Source of the DNA: Pacificoceanicola sp048553275
Lineage (GTDB): Bacteria > Pseudomonadota > Alphaproteobacteria > Rhodobacterales > Rhodobacteraceae
Reading direction: 5' to 3'
Assembly (NCBI RefSeq): GCF_048553275.1
Contig: NZ_JBLZMW010000005.1
Coordinates: 62,001-126,000 of the forward strand
DNA: 64,000 nt
Positions within the stretch are counted from its first letter, which is position 1. Every line of letters starts with the position of its first letter. Made by a program: the position numbers and the translations under genes. Below the pieces are notes generated by a model. That model was given only the letters and a program-made list of their open reading frames with translations. It was not told the DNA's origin and did no database searches. This document shows positions 35,904-44,466 of this stretch, piece by piece.

Positions 35904-38861
35904 TCAGAAGTCCGCTTCAGGGATGCCCACGCTTGCCGCGTCTTCGAAGACCAGCGTTTCGATCCCGCTCAGGCGCAGCACGCCGTCCGGCCCCGAGGCC
36001 AGCAGCAGACCGCCGTCGCGCCGGAACGTGTAGTCCTCCCGCGAGCCCGGCAGCACGGCGCGGTCCGTGCCCGGCCCACCGCCGAGCACATCCGCACCGC
36101 CCGACGCAATGAGGGAATCGTTGCCCGGCCCACCGATCAGGATGTCGTCGAAGCTGGTGCCCTGCATCCGCTGATTGCCGACATCGGCGATCCGGGTGAT
36201 CCCGTTGCGGAAGGCGCGCTCCTCGCGCCGTTCCCAATCGTTCAGGCCGGAAGCGTTGAAGGCCATCAGCATATCCCAGCGCGGATTGACGTCATCCAGG
36301 TGCCGCAGGGCGCCCCAGCTGCCCCATTTCGTGGCCGGGGCCACATCGACGAACGCGTTGAACAAGGTGCCTCCCGCCCGGTTCCAACCCGCCAGAAGCT
36401 GTTCGTAGAGCTTGGCCATTTCCGGCGTGTAATTATACATCGCGAAGAAATCGGTGAGGCGGTCATCGTTCACCTGCGCCCCATGCGCGGTGACATGGGT
36501 GCCGCCTTCGTACATGACGAGACGCAGGCCCGCCCGGCTGGCCGCGCCCGCGTGGTAGGGGAAGATCTCTTCGGTCAGCTCGCGCAGGGACCCTTCTTCG
36601 AGCGCCAGAGTGACAGGCGCGATGGCGGCATCAAAGCGGGCGTCCTTGACGAATTCGCGCAGAGCGACCCGTTTGAGACCCTGCGCCTCTCCGGCGCGTG
36701 TCGCCATCGCCTCGGCGGTGTCGAGCCAGTCGGTCATGCGCTGCGCCATGTCCTCGCCGCCCATCTCGTAGCCGAAATAGCCGGTCACGGCGTAGGCGTC
36801 GAAGCTCTCCTGCGGAGCGCGCCCCAGTTGCAGGAAGGCCAGCGGTGCCAGCAGCACGCTTTCCTCCAACCCCGGCCAGCCGGTGTGCGTGGCGGCGACG
36901 CGGACCAGCCGGTCGCGCGTTTCGTCGCCGAAGACGTCGCTCCAGATATCCATGACCTGCGCCGCGCGCAGGCCGTAGTATTGCATCCACCCGGTTTCGG
37001 ACTCGCCCCAGAGCACGCGCGCCTCGGCGGCGGCCCATTGCGCCTGGGGAAAGATGAAATTCCAGACTTCGTTGGAAAATTCGACATAGGCCTTGAGGCG
37101 CGGATCGAGATCGGCCTTCACCAGCGCGGCGAATTGCCGGACATAGTCGTCATCGGCGAGGTGGGGCATGTTGAACCACGGGTCGGCACCGATGCGATTG
37201 GCGAGCCGGATCATCACCTCCGCCGGAACGCCCCAGACCGTCCATGTGGCATCGTCCATGCGCGGGCGGTCATCCCACGTGGTGATGGGCGAGCCGTTGG
37301 TCATCATCCAGTCCATGAAGCGGATCGAGCGCAGATCTTCGATGCGGCCGATCCAGTCGGGATTGAACAGCACGCCCGCCTCGAAAAGCGGCAGATGCGC
37401 GCGTTTGACGATGTGAATGTCGCGGATCGGATCGTTTGGGTCGATGGCGCTCAGGGCGACACCGACGAGACCATCGCCCGGTTCGTAGAAAAAGCCGATT
37501 TCGCCGTCTTCATAGCGGACGCGCTTGGCACGGCCGGTGAGGGTGATCTCCCCCTTGCCCTCGTAGAACAGCACGTATTCACCGCGCAGGTGCGTCGCCT
37601 CGGTGGGTTGGTCGGTGAGCAGAACGGCTTCGAGCACATCGGCACCGTCCGGGATCGACGTGGGATAGCCGTCCGGGCCGATATGCCCCCCGGCGCGCAG
37701 CGCTTCGGAGGAGAAGGCCCCCCATGTGTCGCCGGAATGGCCGACCCAGTCGCGGGCAGTTTTCATCAGGTCGATGAAAGGATGCTGCGTGGACCAGTCG
37801 GCGATGCCGTTGAGACCCATGCCAAGCGCCGGAATGCCATCGGGCCGGATGCCGCGCGGCGGCAGTGCGACGGGCTGCCTTTGTGGCAGGGCTGGGACGT
37901 CGGTTGCGGCCTCGGCGATGGCGGTCTGCGGCGCGGGGCGCGGGGCGGCGGCGCGGGTGTTTGCGGTGGCCTGAACCGCAGTCCAGATCGCCTCCGCCAG
38001 TTGCGGATACTGGTCGGTCACGTCCGGGTGCAGGGTGATTGGCGGGGACCAGTCCGCCGGCGGTGGCGCGTCGTAGAGCACACTATAGGTGATCATCGCC
38101 GCGAGCAGGTAGAGCGTGCGCGTGCCGTGCGGCTCGGCGTCGACATAGAAGGCCTCTGCCGGAAGACCGGCCAGCGGCGCGCCCTCTTCAAAAAGCGAGC
38201 CAAGCACGGAAGCCACGGGGACAAGCGTGACATTCGCATCGGGGCGCGCCCGGGCGATGCGGTCCATGAGGTCCAAATACCATTGGTGCGTGTCGGTGCG
38301 GTTGGCGGCGTTGTAGCGGGCAAAGGCCTGCGCATTTGGCGGAAACTCCCCGGTGATCGTCCCCATCTCGGCCCAACCTTCGTAGAGAAGAATGCGGCTG
38401 TCGGGGCTTTCGCGGCGAATCCAGTCGATCAGTTGCAACGCGGCGCCAAGCGGGCTTTCCCCGGTTGGATTGTCGCCGTCGTAGGGCACGTCGGGCAGCT
38501 GATACTGAATGAAATTGGCCGGGGCGATCATAACCGCATCGAAACGCCCGGAGGCAAAGGGACGATCCGGGGACCACGCGCCGGACACGCCGGGAAAGGA
38601 CCAGTTGGCCGTCGGGGGGCTGCCCGCGAAGTTTCGCAAGAAGCCCCATTGCCCGTCCACGGCAAAACTGCGGCCTTCGGAGCGCGCCATGGCGTTCAGC
38701 CAGTGCGGTACGTTTGTGTCATCCGCAGTCTCGCTGAGATAATTGACCAGTGAATTGCCGAACACATAGAGCCGTGCGCCCGCCTCCCCGGCGCGCTCCT
38801 GCGCCAGAGCCTGCCACGGCAAACACACCAGAAGAGCGGCCGCAAGCATCCTGAAGATCAT
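35904..38861 (-). CDS. Secreted SGNH / glycoside-hydrolase-like / RTX multidomain protein
   Basis: 985 residues. A Sec signal peptide (MIFRMLAAALLVCLPWQALA) is followed by an SGNH/GDSL-like domain (about 25-300; LYVFGNSLVNYL) and a Pro/Ala linker. The large central domain carries a clan-A glycosidase-like Asn-Glu (YVEFSNEVWN, E598) and a second candidate acid, E785, in VMYEGGTHV, 187 residues later, consistent with the acid/base and nucleophile of a TIM barrel. Near the C-terminus are RTX-like Ca-binding nonapeptides (GGPGNDSLIASGGADVLGG). I cannot assign a GH family. A role in trimming or binding the exopolysaccharide is inferred. The frame is open 49 codons upstream, but the signal peptide fixes the start at 38861. 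Confidence 0.8.
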   Translation of the reverse strand: MIFRMLAAALLVCLPWQALAQERAGEAGARLYVFGNSLVNYLSETADDTNVPHWLNAMARSEGRSFAVDGQWGFLRNFAGSPPTANWSFPGVSGAWSPDRPFASGRFDAVMIAPANFIQYQLPDVPYDGDNPTGESPLGAALQLIDWIRRESPDSRILLYEGWAEMGTITGEFPPNAQAFARYNAANRTDTHQWYLDLMDRIARARPDANVTLVPVASVLGSLFEEGAPLAGLPAEAFYVDAEPHGTRTLYLLAAMITYSVLYDAPPPADWSPPITLHPDVTDQYPQLAEAIWTAVQATANTRAAAPRPAPQTAIAEAATDVPALPQRQPVALPPRGIRPDGIPALGMGLNGIADWSTQHPFIDLMKTARDWVGHSGDTWGAFSSEALRAGGHIGPDGYPTSIPDGADVLEAVLLTDQPTEATHLRGEYVLFYEGKGEITLTGRAKRVRYEDGEIGFFYEPGDGLVGVALSAIDPNDPIRDIHIVKRAHLPLFEAGVLFNPDWIGRIEDLRSIRFMDWMMTNGSPITTWDDRPRMDDATWTVWGVPAEVMIRLANRIGADPWFNMPHLADDDYVRQFAALVKADLDPRLKAYVEFSNEVWNFIFPQAQWAAAEARVLWGESETGWMQYYGLRAAQVMDIWSDVFGDETRDRLVRVAATHTGWPGLEESVLLAPLAFLQLGRAPQESFDAYAVTGYFGYEMGGEDMAQRMTDWLDTAEAMATRAGEAQGLKRVALREFVKDARFDAAIAPVTLALEEGSLRELTEEIFPYHAGAASRAGLRLVMYEGGTHVTAHGAQVNDDRLTDFFAMYNYTPEMAKLYEQLLAGWNRAGGTLFNAFVDVAPATKWGSWGALRHLDDVNPRWDMLMAFNASGLNDWERREERAFRNGITRIADVGNQRMQGTSFDDILIGGPGNDSLIASGGADVLGGGPGTDRAVLPGSREDYTFRRDGGLLLASGPDGVLRLSGIETLVFEDAASVGIPEADF

Positions 38862-38990
38862 ATCACTGCCCTGTATTTTCCTGCCTTCGGTCAAGTATGG
38901 CGCAGCGCGGCCCCCGGTCAAAGCCCCCGCAGAGAATCCGGCTGAAAATTGCGGGTTTTCTTTTAAGATTCGGGGCGTATAGTGCAGCCC

Positions 38991-39077
38991 ATGATCAACG
39001 CCACACATATCGCAGACAGCGCGCGCCTTCCGGCGCCCTTCGCGCGTGGCCTTGACCTGCTCCTAACTCGCCTCTGA
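38991..39077 (+). CDS. Leucine-rich leader peptide upstream of cupin-leuA
   Basis: 28-codon ORF from the ATG at 38991, ending L-D-L-L-L-T-R-L-stop; five of its last eight codons are leucine (CTT, CTG, CTC, CTA, CTC). A TATAGT -10-like element at 38978-38983 would start transcription within a base or so of this ATG, giving a leaderless transcript. No ribosome binding site is seen, which fits. Position just ahead of the leucine-biosynthesis operon makes it a candidate LeuL attenuation peptide. Confidence 0.65.
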   Translation: MINATHIADSARLPAPFARGLDLLLTRL

Positions 39078-39156
39078 GCGCGGCCAATTCGGCGCGCGTG
39101 CTCAGAGGAGACATGTGACGCGCCGTCTTTCCCACAGTGCACTCAGAGTTAGGAAG
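39062..39156 (+). promoter_or_regulatory. Candidate leucine attenuator with mutually exclusive hairpins
   Basis: CCTCTGAGC (39071-39079), overlapping the leader stop codon, can pair with GCTCAGAGG (39100-39108). CCTAACTC (39062-39069), inside the leader's leucine codons, is instead perfectly complementary to GAGTTAGG (39146-39153), which covers part of the cupin gene's ribosome binding site AGGAAG. A third option pairs GGCGCG (39091-39096) with CGCGCC (39119-39124). A ribosome stalled at leucine codons would free the binding site. The structure is seen; the mechanism is inferred. Confidence 0.55.
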
Positions 39157-39161
39157 ACCTC

Positions 39162-39518
39162 ATGAAGCCCATAAACCTGGCCGAAAAGCTGGCGATGTTC
39201 ACGTCCCACTGGGACCCGCATGTGATCGCAGGTTATAACGACAACGACGTGATGGTGGTGAAATTCCAGGGCGAATTTCCCTTTCACAAACATGACACCA
39301 GCGATGATTTCTTCTTCGTCCTCGAAGGCGAGATGACCATGGAGTACGAAGACGCAGATCCCGTAACGGTCCGCGCCGGAGAGCTTGTGATCGTCCCTGC
39401 CGGCGTCGTACACCGTCCCCGCGCCGATGAAGAAGTGCGGGTTCTGCTGATCGAACCCAAAGGTGAACCCAATACCGGAGACAGCGACCGGGCCGCCTCC
39501 GCCAAACCGCATATTTGA
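39162..39518 (+). CDS. Cupin domain protein
   Basis: 118-residue single cupin. Metal-binding motif 1 is HKHDTSDDFFFVLEGE and motif 2 is PAGVVHRP. AGGAAG sits 5 bases before the ATG, and leuA starts 15 bases after the stop, so the two form an operon behind the leucine-rich leader. Substrate unknown; the linkage hints at a role linked to leucine or keto-acid metabolism but is not proof. Confidence 0.88.
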   Translation: MKPINLAEKLAMFTSHWDPHVIAGYNDNDVMVVKFQGEFPFHKHDTSDDFFFVLEGEMTMEYEDADPVTVRAGELVIVPAGVVHRPRADEEVRVLLIEPKGEPNTGDSDRAASAKPHI

Positions 39519-39533
39519 GTCAGGACCAAGACA

Positions 39534-41099
39534 ATGACCAATACGACACAGGACCACGTCCTCATCTTCGACACCACGCTTCGCGATGGCGAGCAGAGCC
39601 CCGGCGCAACCATGACCCATGACGAGAAGCTGGAGATTGCCGAGCTGCTCGATGACATGGGTGTCGACATCATCGAAGCCGGTTTTCCGATCGCGTCGGA
39701 GGGCGATTTCCGCGCCGTGAAGGAGATCGCGGAGCGCTCGAAAAACTCCGTGATCTGCGGGCTGGCGCGGGCACAGCTTCCGGATATCGACCGGTGCTTT
39801 GAAGCGGTGAAACACGCGGCGCGTCCGCGCATTCACACCTTCATCGGCACGTCGCCGCTGCACCGCGCCATTCCGAACCTGACCATGGACGAGATGGCCG
39901 AGCGCATCGAACAGACCGTGACCCACGCGCGCAACCTGACGGACAACGTGCAGTGGTCGCCGATGGACGCGACGCGGACCGAATGGGATTATCTGTGCCG
40001 CGTGATCGAGATCGCCATCAAGGCGGGCGCGACCACGATCAACATTCCCGACACCGTCGGCTATACCGCGCCGCGCGAGAGCGCCGATCTGATCCGCCGC
40101 CTGATCGAAACGGTGCCGGGCGCCGATGAGGTGGTCTTTGCCACGCATTGCCACAACGACCTCGGCATGGCGACGGCAAACTCCCTGGCGGCGGTCGAGG
40201 CCGGTGCGCGGCAGATCGAATGCACGATCAACGGGCTGGGCGAGCGCGCGGGCAACACGGCGCTCGAAGAGGTGGTGATGGCGCTGCGGGTGCGCAACGA
40301 CATCATGCCGTTCCAAACCCATATCGACACCAAGAAGATCATGCATATCTCACGGCGTGTCGCGACCGTGTCAGGCTTTCAGGTGCAGCCGAACAAGGCG
40401 ATCGTGGGCAAGAACGCCTTTGCCCATGAGAGCGGCATCCATCAGGACGGCATGCTCAAGAACGCGGAGACCTTCGAGATCATGCGCCCCGAGGACGTGG
40501 GCCTTGCCGGCACGTCGCTGCCGCTGGGCAAGCACTCCGGCCGCGCCGCGCTGCGCGCCAAGCTCAAGGAGCTTGGGACAGACGTGGGCGACAACCAGCT
40601 CAAGGACATCTTTGTCCGCTTCAAGGATCTCGCCGACCGCAAGAAAGAGGTGTTCGATGATGACATCCTCGCGCTGGTCTCCGCCACCACCGAAGGCGCG
40701 GATGCGATCCAGCTTGTCAACCTCAGCGTCACCTGCGGCACCGGTGGTCCCGCAAAGGCGGAGATCGAGCTTGAAATCGACGGAAAGGATCTGACCGCGA
40801 CCTGCGAGGGCGACGGCCCGGTGGACGCGTCGTTCAAGGCGGTGCGCGAGCTGCACCCGAACAAGGCACGGCTTCAGCTTTATCAGGTGAGCGCCGTGAC
40901 GGCGGGGACGGATGCGCAGGCGACCGTCTCGGTCCGGCTCGAAGAGGACGGCATGATCGCCACCGGCCAGTCGGCCGATACGGACACCGTTGTCGCCTCG
41001 GTTCTGGCCTACATCCAGGCGCTCAACCGCCTCATCGTGCGCCGCTCCAAGGTCGGTCCTGGCGCCGACAAGCGCGAGATCAGTTACAAAGAGATGTAA
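39534..41099 (+). CDS. leuA: 2-isopropylmalate synthase
   Basis: 521 residues, the normal bacterial length. It catalyses acetyl-CoA plus 2-ketoisovalerate to 2-isopropylmalate, the committed step of leucine synthesis. The TIM barrel opens with FDTTLRDGEQSPGATM; HCHNDLGMATANSLAA holds the metal-binding His-x-His; ESGIHQDGMLKN and LGKHSGRAAL are typical. The C-terminal LeuA allosteric domain (from about 390) is present, so leucine feedback is expected in addition to the upstream leader. Confidence 0.97.
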   Translation: MTNTTQDHVLIFDTTLRDGEQSPGATMTHDEKLEIAELLDDMGVDIIEAGFPIASEGDFRAVKEIAERSKNSVICGLARAQLPDIDRCFEAVKHAARPRIHTFIGTSPLHRAIPNLTMDEMAERIEQTVTHARNLTDNVQWSPMDATRTEWDYLCRVIEIAIKAGATTINIPDTVGYTAPRESADLIRRLIETVPGADEVVFATHCHNDLGMATANSLAAVEAGARQIECTINGLGERAGNTALEEVVMALRVRNDIMPFQTHIDTKKIMHISRRVATVSGFQVQPNKAIVGKNAFAHESGIHQDGMLKNAETFEIMRPEDVGLAGTSLPLGKHSGRAALRAKLKELGTDVGDNQLKDIFVRFKDLADRKKEVFDDDILALVSATTEGADAIQLVNLSVTCGTGGPAKAEIELEIDGKDLTATCEGDGPVDASFKAVRELHPNKARLQLYQVSAVTAGTDAQATVSVRLEEDGMIATGQSADTDTVVASVLAYIQALNRLIVRRSKVGPGADKREISYKEM

Positions 41100-41105
41100 C
41101 AACCA

Positions 41106-41135
41106 AAGGCCCGGTCGAAACGCCGGGCCTTTTTT
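41106..41135 (+). terminator. Rho-independent terminator of cupin-leuA
   Basis: 9-bp stem AAGGCCCGG/CCGGGCCTT with 8-base loop and a run of T's, 6 bases after the leuA stop. Confidence 0.93.
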
Positions 41136-41191
41136 CATGGTGCGCTACCGTTGCATGGGAATGAGGAGGCGATGCCAATCAGCGTCAAGTC

Positions 41192-41641
41192 ATGAGTAAG
41201 CATGCGAAAATCTCGACCGCAGCGGTGACGCTTTATGCGTTATACAAGATTGTACCAATCGTTCTTCTTTTCGTTTTCGTTATGCCCCATGGGGGAGACA
41301 GCGCCGACACAGCGAGCGTTTTCGCAGACGATCTTGAACCGGACATCGTGGAAGCCGCGATCGCCAGACTAGAAGACGAATTTGATGTCAGCTGCAGACG
41401 GAATGGTGAAGATCGCCGATGCACCTCTTGGAATGTGTTGACTGATGAAGCCGATGCTTCGGCCTTGATTTTGCGGCGGCGTAGGGATGAGCAGGATCGC
41501 CTGCTCGTCAGCTCCACTCCGGATCACCTTTTCCTTGTTGGTGCGCATCGGTTGAACAGGGTTCATGCGCGGATCGAACAGCTCTGGGGGCCCATGCTGA
41601 AGCCGGACGTGGCGAAGCCTCCGGAGACCAAAATTCGCTGA
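41192..41641 (+). CDS. Hypothetical membrane-anchored protein
   Basis: 149 residues, not recognised. One N-terminal hydrophobic segment (about 10-32) that could be a membrane anchor or uncleaved signal, followed by a charged domain with two cysteines (C49, C57 region: SCRRNGEDRRCTSW) that could form a disulfide. Codon usage is less GC-rich than its neighbours, and it stands alone between leuA and the phnA-like gene, so it may be a recent acquisition. The frame is clean, but coding status rests only on length and composition. Confidence 0.6.
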   Translation: MSKHAKISTAAVTLYALYKIVPIVLLFVFVMPHGGDSADTASVFADDLEPDIVEAAIARLEDEFDVSCRRNGEDRRCTSWNVLTDEADASALILRRRRDEQDRLLVSSTPDHLFLVGAHRLNRVHARIEQLWGPMLKPDVAKPPETKIR

Positions 41642-41673
41642 CGTGTGAAACGCTGCTTCGGGCGTGGACCCCG

Positions 41674-42186
41674 TCAGCTCTTCTTCACGAATTTCGTCAG
41701 GATCACGATCCGCTGCCCCTCGACACGGCCCGAAATATGCTCCGCATTGTCGGCCTCAAGCGAAATCTTGCGAACGGCGGTGCCCTGTTTGGCGGTAAAG
41801 CCCGCGCCCTTGACCGGCAAAGCCTTGATCAACGTGACGGTATCGCCGTTCTGCAGGACCGTGCCATTGACATCCCTGTGCACGATCGCTTCGCCCGAGG
41901 GCATCCCCGCCTCGGCCCATTCCAAGACTTCGGGTTCGAGATAGGCAATCTCCAGAAGATCATTGGCCCAGGCCGCGTCCAGTCGATGCAGCAACCGGTA
42001 GGCGAGCACCTGTTCGGCGGGCTCCGTGCTCCAGATCGCCTCGTTCAGGCACTGCCAATGCGGGGCGTCCTGCGGGCCGTTGGCCACACCATCGGCGCAG
42101 GTCGCGCAAAGCGGGACGGTGTCGTCCTTCGGGGCAACACTCACGGGGCTGGCGTCATCGGCCTTGCACAGGGCGCATTGGGTCAT
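41674..42186 (-). CDS. PhnA/YjdM-type zinc-ribbon protein
   Basis: 170 residues. The N-terminal four-cysteine zinc ribbon (CALC...CATC) and C-terminal PhnA domain (VLQNGDTVTLIKALPVKGAGFTAKQGTAVRKI) identify the family, historically annotated as alkylphosphonate utilisation although no phn genes are nearby. True function of the family is uncertain. ATG 42186. Confidence 0.87.
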   Translation of the reverse strand: MTQCALCKADDASPVSVAPKDDTVPLCATCADGVANGPQDAPHWQCLNEAIWSTEPAEQVLAYRLLHRLDAAWANDLLEIAYLEPEVLEWAEAGMPSGEAIVHRDVNGTVLQNGDTVTLIKALPVKGAGFTAKQGTAVRKISLEADNAEHISGRVEGQRIVILTKFVKKS

Positions 42187-42275
42187 CGGTGTTTTCCTTC
42201 GATCTCGGGTTAGCGCCCATAGACCCCAGGCCCTGCATCCTGTCCATGCGTCCTATCGCGCAGGCGGTCCGTAGG

Positions 42276-42292
42276 GCGGGGCTATGCCCCGC
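42276..42292. repeat. GC-rich palindrome after lrgB
   Basis: GCGGGGC-TAT-GCCCCGC, 7-bp arms and 3-base loop, immediately past the lrgB stop on the minus strand. It lacks a U run, so it may be a weak terminator or a transcript-end stabiliser. Confidence 0.5.
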
Positions 42293-42299
42293 TCCCGCG

Positions 42300-43016
42300 T
42301 CAAAACAACAGCCCCACCACCAAAGGCGCGAGCACCGCCGTCAGCACTGCGTTCAGCCCCATGCCAATCCCGGCAAAGGCGCCTGCGGTTTCGTGGATGC
42401 GGAAAGCGTGGGCTGTGCCAATGCCATGCGCCGCCACGCCCACGGCAAAGCCGCGCGCACGCCAGTCAGAAACCCCCAGCATGTTCAGCATGGGCGTTGC
42501 GACGATCGCGCCGGTGATGCCGGTCAGGATCACCAGCACCGCCGTCAGCGATGGCTGCCCGCCAATCGCTTCGGACACGCCAAGCGCCACCGGCGCGGTG
42601 GCCGATTTCGGGGCCAGAGACAGCAGCGCCTGCCCGCGCACGCCCATGGCCCAGGCGATGCCCAGCGCTGAAAAGATCGCCGTCAGCGAGCCCGCCAGCA
42701 GCGCCGCCGCCATCGGCAGCAGGCTTTCCTTTACCCGCCCCAGGTTGAAGTAAAGCGGCAGGGCCAGCGCAACAGTTGCGGGGCCAAGCATGAAGTGCAC
42801 GAATTGCGCACCCTTGAAGTAGGTGGTGTAGGGTGTGGTGGTGACTTTGAGAATGACCGCCAGAAGAATCACCGAGATCAGCACCGGATTGGCCAGCGCG
42901 TGGCGGTTCAGCGCCTCGGACAACCGGTCGGCAATGACATAGGCGCCAAGCGTCAGCGTCAGCCAGAGCAGTGGCTCGCGCGCGAGGTAGCTCCAGAGGG
43001 CGACGGCCTCATCCAT
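42300..43016 (-). CDS. lrgB: LrgB/CidB family membrane protein
   Basis: 238 residues, about 7-8 helices, clear LrgB family pattern (NPVLISVILLAVILK, KSATAPVALGVSEAIGG, AAHGIGTAHAF). The family was named for murein hydrolase control, but relatives transport small acids (plant PLGG1 carries glycolate/glycerate). Overlaps the end of lrgA by 8 bases. Third gene of a dehydrogenase-lrgA-lrgB operon. Confidence 0.93.
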   Translation of the reverse strand: MDEAVALWSYLAREPLLWLTLTLGAYVIADRLSEALNRHALANPVLISVILLAVILKVTTTPYTTYFKGAQFVHFMLGPATVALALPLYFNLGRVKESLLPMAAALLAGSLTAIFSALGIAWAMGVRGQALLSLAPKSATAPVALGVSEAIGGQPSLTAVLVILTGITGAIVATPMLNMLGVSDWRARGFAVGVAAHGIGTAHAFRIHETAGAFAGIGMGLNAVLTAVLAPLVVGLLF

Positions 43017-43368
43017 CGCGGCCTCCCGTCATCCGCACCACCAGCAGGAACGCTCCGACCCCTGCAAGAATCGCGAGCACCGTGCTGCCGAACAGCGCCA
43101 CGAAAAGCCCCGGCCCGTCGCGTCCGAATGTATCCAGATGCGCCACGACCCCGACGCCCGCCGGGACAAACAGCAGCGACAGGTGGCTGAGCAGCCCGGT
43201 CACCGTCGCCCGCATGTACTCCGCCAGCCGGGGCACCATCAGCAGCGTGACGAACAGCCCCGCAAGACCGAATACAGGGCCGGGAATGGACAGGTCCAGC
43301 CCCCGGGACAGCGTTTCCCCAGCCAGCTGATAGATCAGCAGCACCAGTAGGACGCGGATCATCTGCAT
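43009..43368 (-). CDS. lrgA: LrgA/CidA family membrane protein
   Basis: 119 residues, four helices, family motif LSIPGPVFGLAGLFVTLL and LLFVPAGVGVV. I start it at the ATG at 43368 (MQMIRVLLVLLIYQLAG); the open frame reaches 43425, but that part overlaps the dehydrogenase gene out of frame. It lies 13 bases after the dehydrogenase stop and is co-transcribed with lrgB. Confidence 0.9.
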   Translation of the reverse strand: MQMIRVLLVLLIYQLAGETLSRGLDLSIPGPVFGLAGLFVTLLMVPRLAEYMRATVTGLLSHLSLLFVPAGVGVVAHLDTFGRDGPGLFVALFGSTVLAILAGVGAFLLVVRMTGGRDG

Positions 43369-43381
43369 CGGAAAGGCGCGA

Positions 43382-44368
43382 TCACAGCATGGCAGGCACG
43401 ACCTGGTCGGGCGGGCGGTGGCCATCGGCGAAAGTCTTGACGTTGATGATGACCTTCTCGCCCATCTCGACGCGACCTTCCTGCGTGGCGGAACCCATAT
43501 GCGGCAGCATCACCACGTTGGACATCCCGCCAAGCTCCGGATTGCCCTTGATGCCGTGTTCGTAGACATCGAGGCCGGCCCCGCCGAGCTCTCCGGATTT
43601 CAGCATCCGGGTCAGCGCATTTTCGTCCAGCACTTCGCCGCGCGATGTGTTGATGATCACGGCGGAGGGTTTCAGCAGTTTCAGCCGCCGCGCGTTCAGC
43701 AGGTGATAGGTGCTGGGCGTGTGGGGGCAATTTACGCTGATGATATCCATCCGCGCGACCATCTGGTCGAGGCTGTCCCAATAGGTGGCCTGAAGATTGT
43801 CCTCGATCTCGCCGCGCAGGCGGCGGCGGTTGTGATAATGGATCTGCATCCCGAAGGCCGCCGCGCGCCGCGCCACCGCCTGTCCGATCCGGCCCATGCC
43901 CAGAATGCCGAGCCGTTTTCCGCCAAGCCGGGTGCCAAGCAGCGCGGTTGGGGCATAGCCCTTCCAGTCGCCGGTCTGCATCACCTCCATGCCTTCCTGA
44001 ATGCGGCGGGTCACGCCGAGAATCAGAGCAAGAACCATGTCGGCGGTATCCTCGGTCACCACGCCGGGCGTGTTGGAAACCAGAATGCCGCGCTGCCGCG
44101 CCGTGGCCACGTCGATATGGTCAAACCCGGCGCCATAGTTGGCGATCAGCTTGAGATTTTCGCCCGCCTGTCCGATCAGCCCGGCGTCGATTACATCGGA
44201 GACCGTAGGGATCAGGACGTCCGCCTCCCGCACCGCGTCGATCAACTCACCGCGCGTCATCGGCGCATCGTCGGACCGAAGGCGCACGTCGAAGAGCTCC
44301 GTCAGGCGCGTCTCGACCACTTCGGGCAGGCGTCGCGTCACGACAACACTCAGACGTTTTGATGGCAT
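43382..44368 (-). CDS. D-isomer-specific 2-hydroxyacid dehydrogenase (glyoxylate/hydroxypyruvate reductase-like)
   Basis: 328-residue NAD(P)-dependent dehydrogenase. LGILGMGRIGQAVARR is the cofactor motif; the catalytic set is Arg in NTSRGEVLDE, a Glu about 30 residues on, and His in LPHMGSAT. Closest in layout to glyoxylate/hydroxypyruvate reductases. ATG 44368 with GGAGAG upstream; first gene of the operon with lrgAB. The pairing with LrgAB suggests the operon handles glycolate, glycerate or a related hydroxy acid. Confidence 0.9.
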   Translation of the reverse strand: MPSKRLSVVVTRRLPEVVETRLTELFDVRLRSDDAPMTRGELIDAVREADVLIPTVSDVIDAGLIGQAGENLKLIANYGAGFDHIDVATARQRGILVSNTPGVVTEDTADMVLALILGVTRRIQEGMEVMQTGDWKGYAPTALLGTRLGGKRLGILGMGRIGQAVARRAAAFGMQIHYHNRRRLRGEIEDNLQATYWDSLDQMVARMDIISVNCPHTPSTYHLLNARRLKLLKPSAVIINTSRGEVLDENALTRMLKSGELGGAGLDVYEHGIKGNPELGGMSNVVMLPHMGSATQEGRVEMGEKVIINVKTFADGHRPPDQVVPAML

Positions 44369-44466
44369 TCCCGCTCTCCCGTTGCTTCCCCCGTTCGGGG
44401 CCTTGTGGCACAGTGCGTCAAAGGGATTTGGGGCGCAAGAACCCCGAACCAAATATAATCAGGCGG

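Noticed and set aside
36300..38753. An 817-residue plus-strand frame opposite the SGNH/glycosidase-like gene
   Set aside because: No recognisable domain; the minus strand has a signal peptide and clear catalytic-type motifs.
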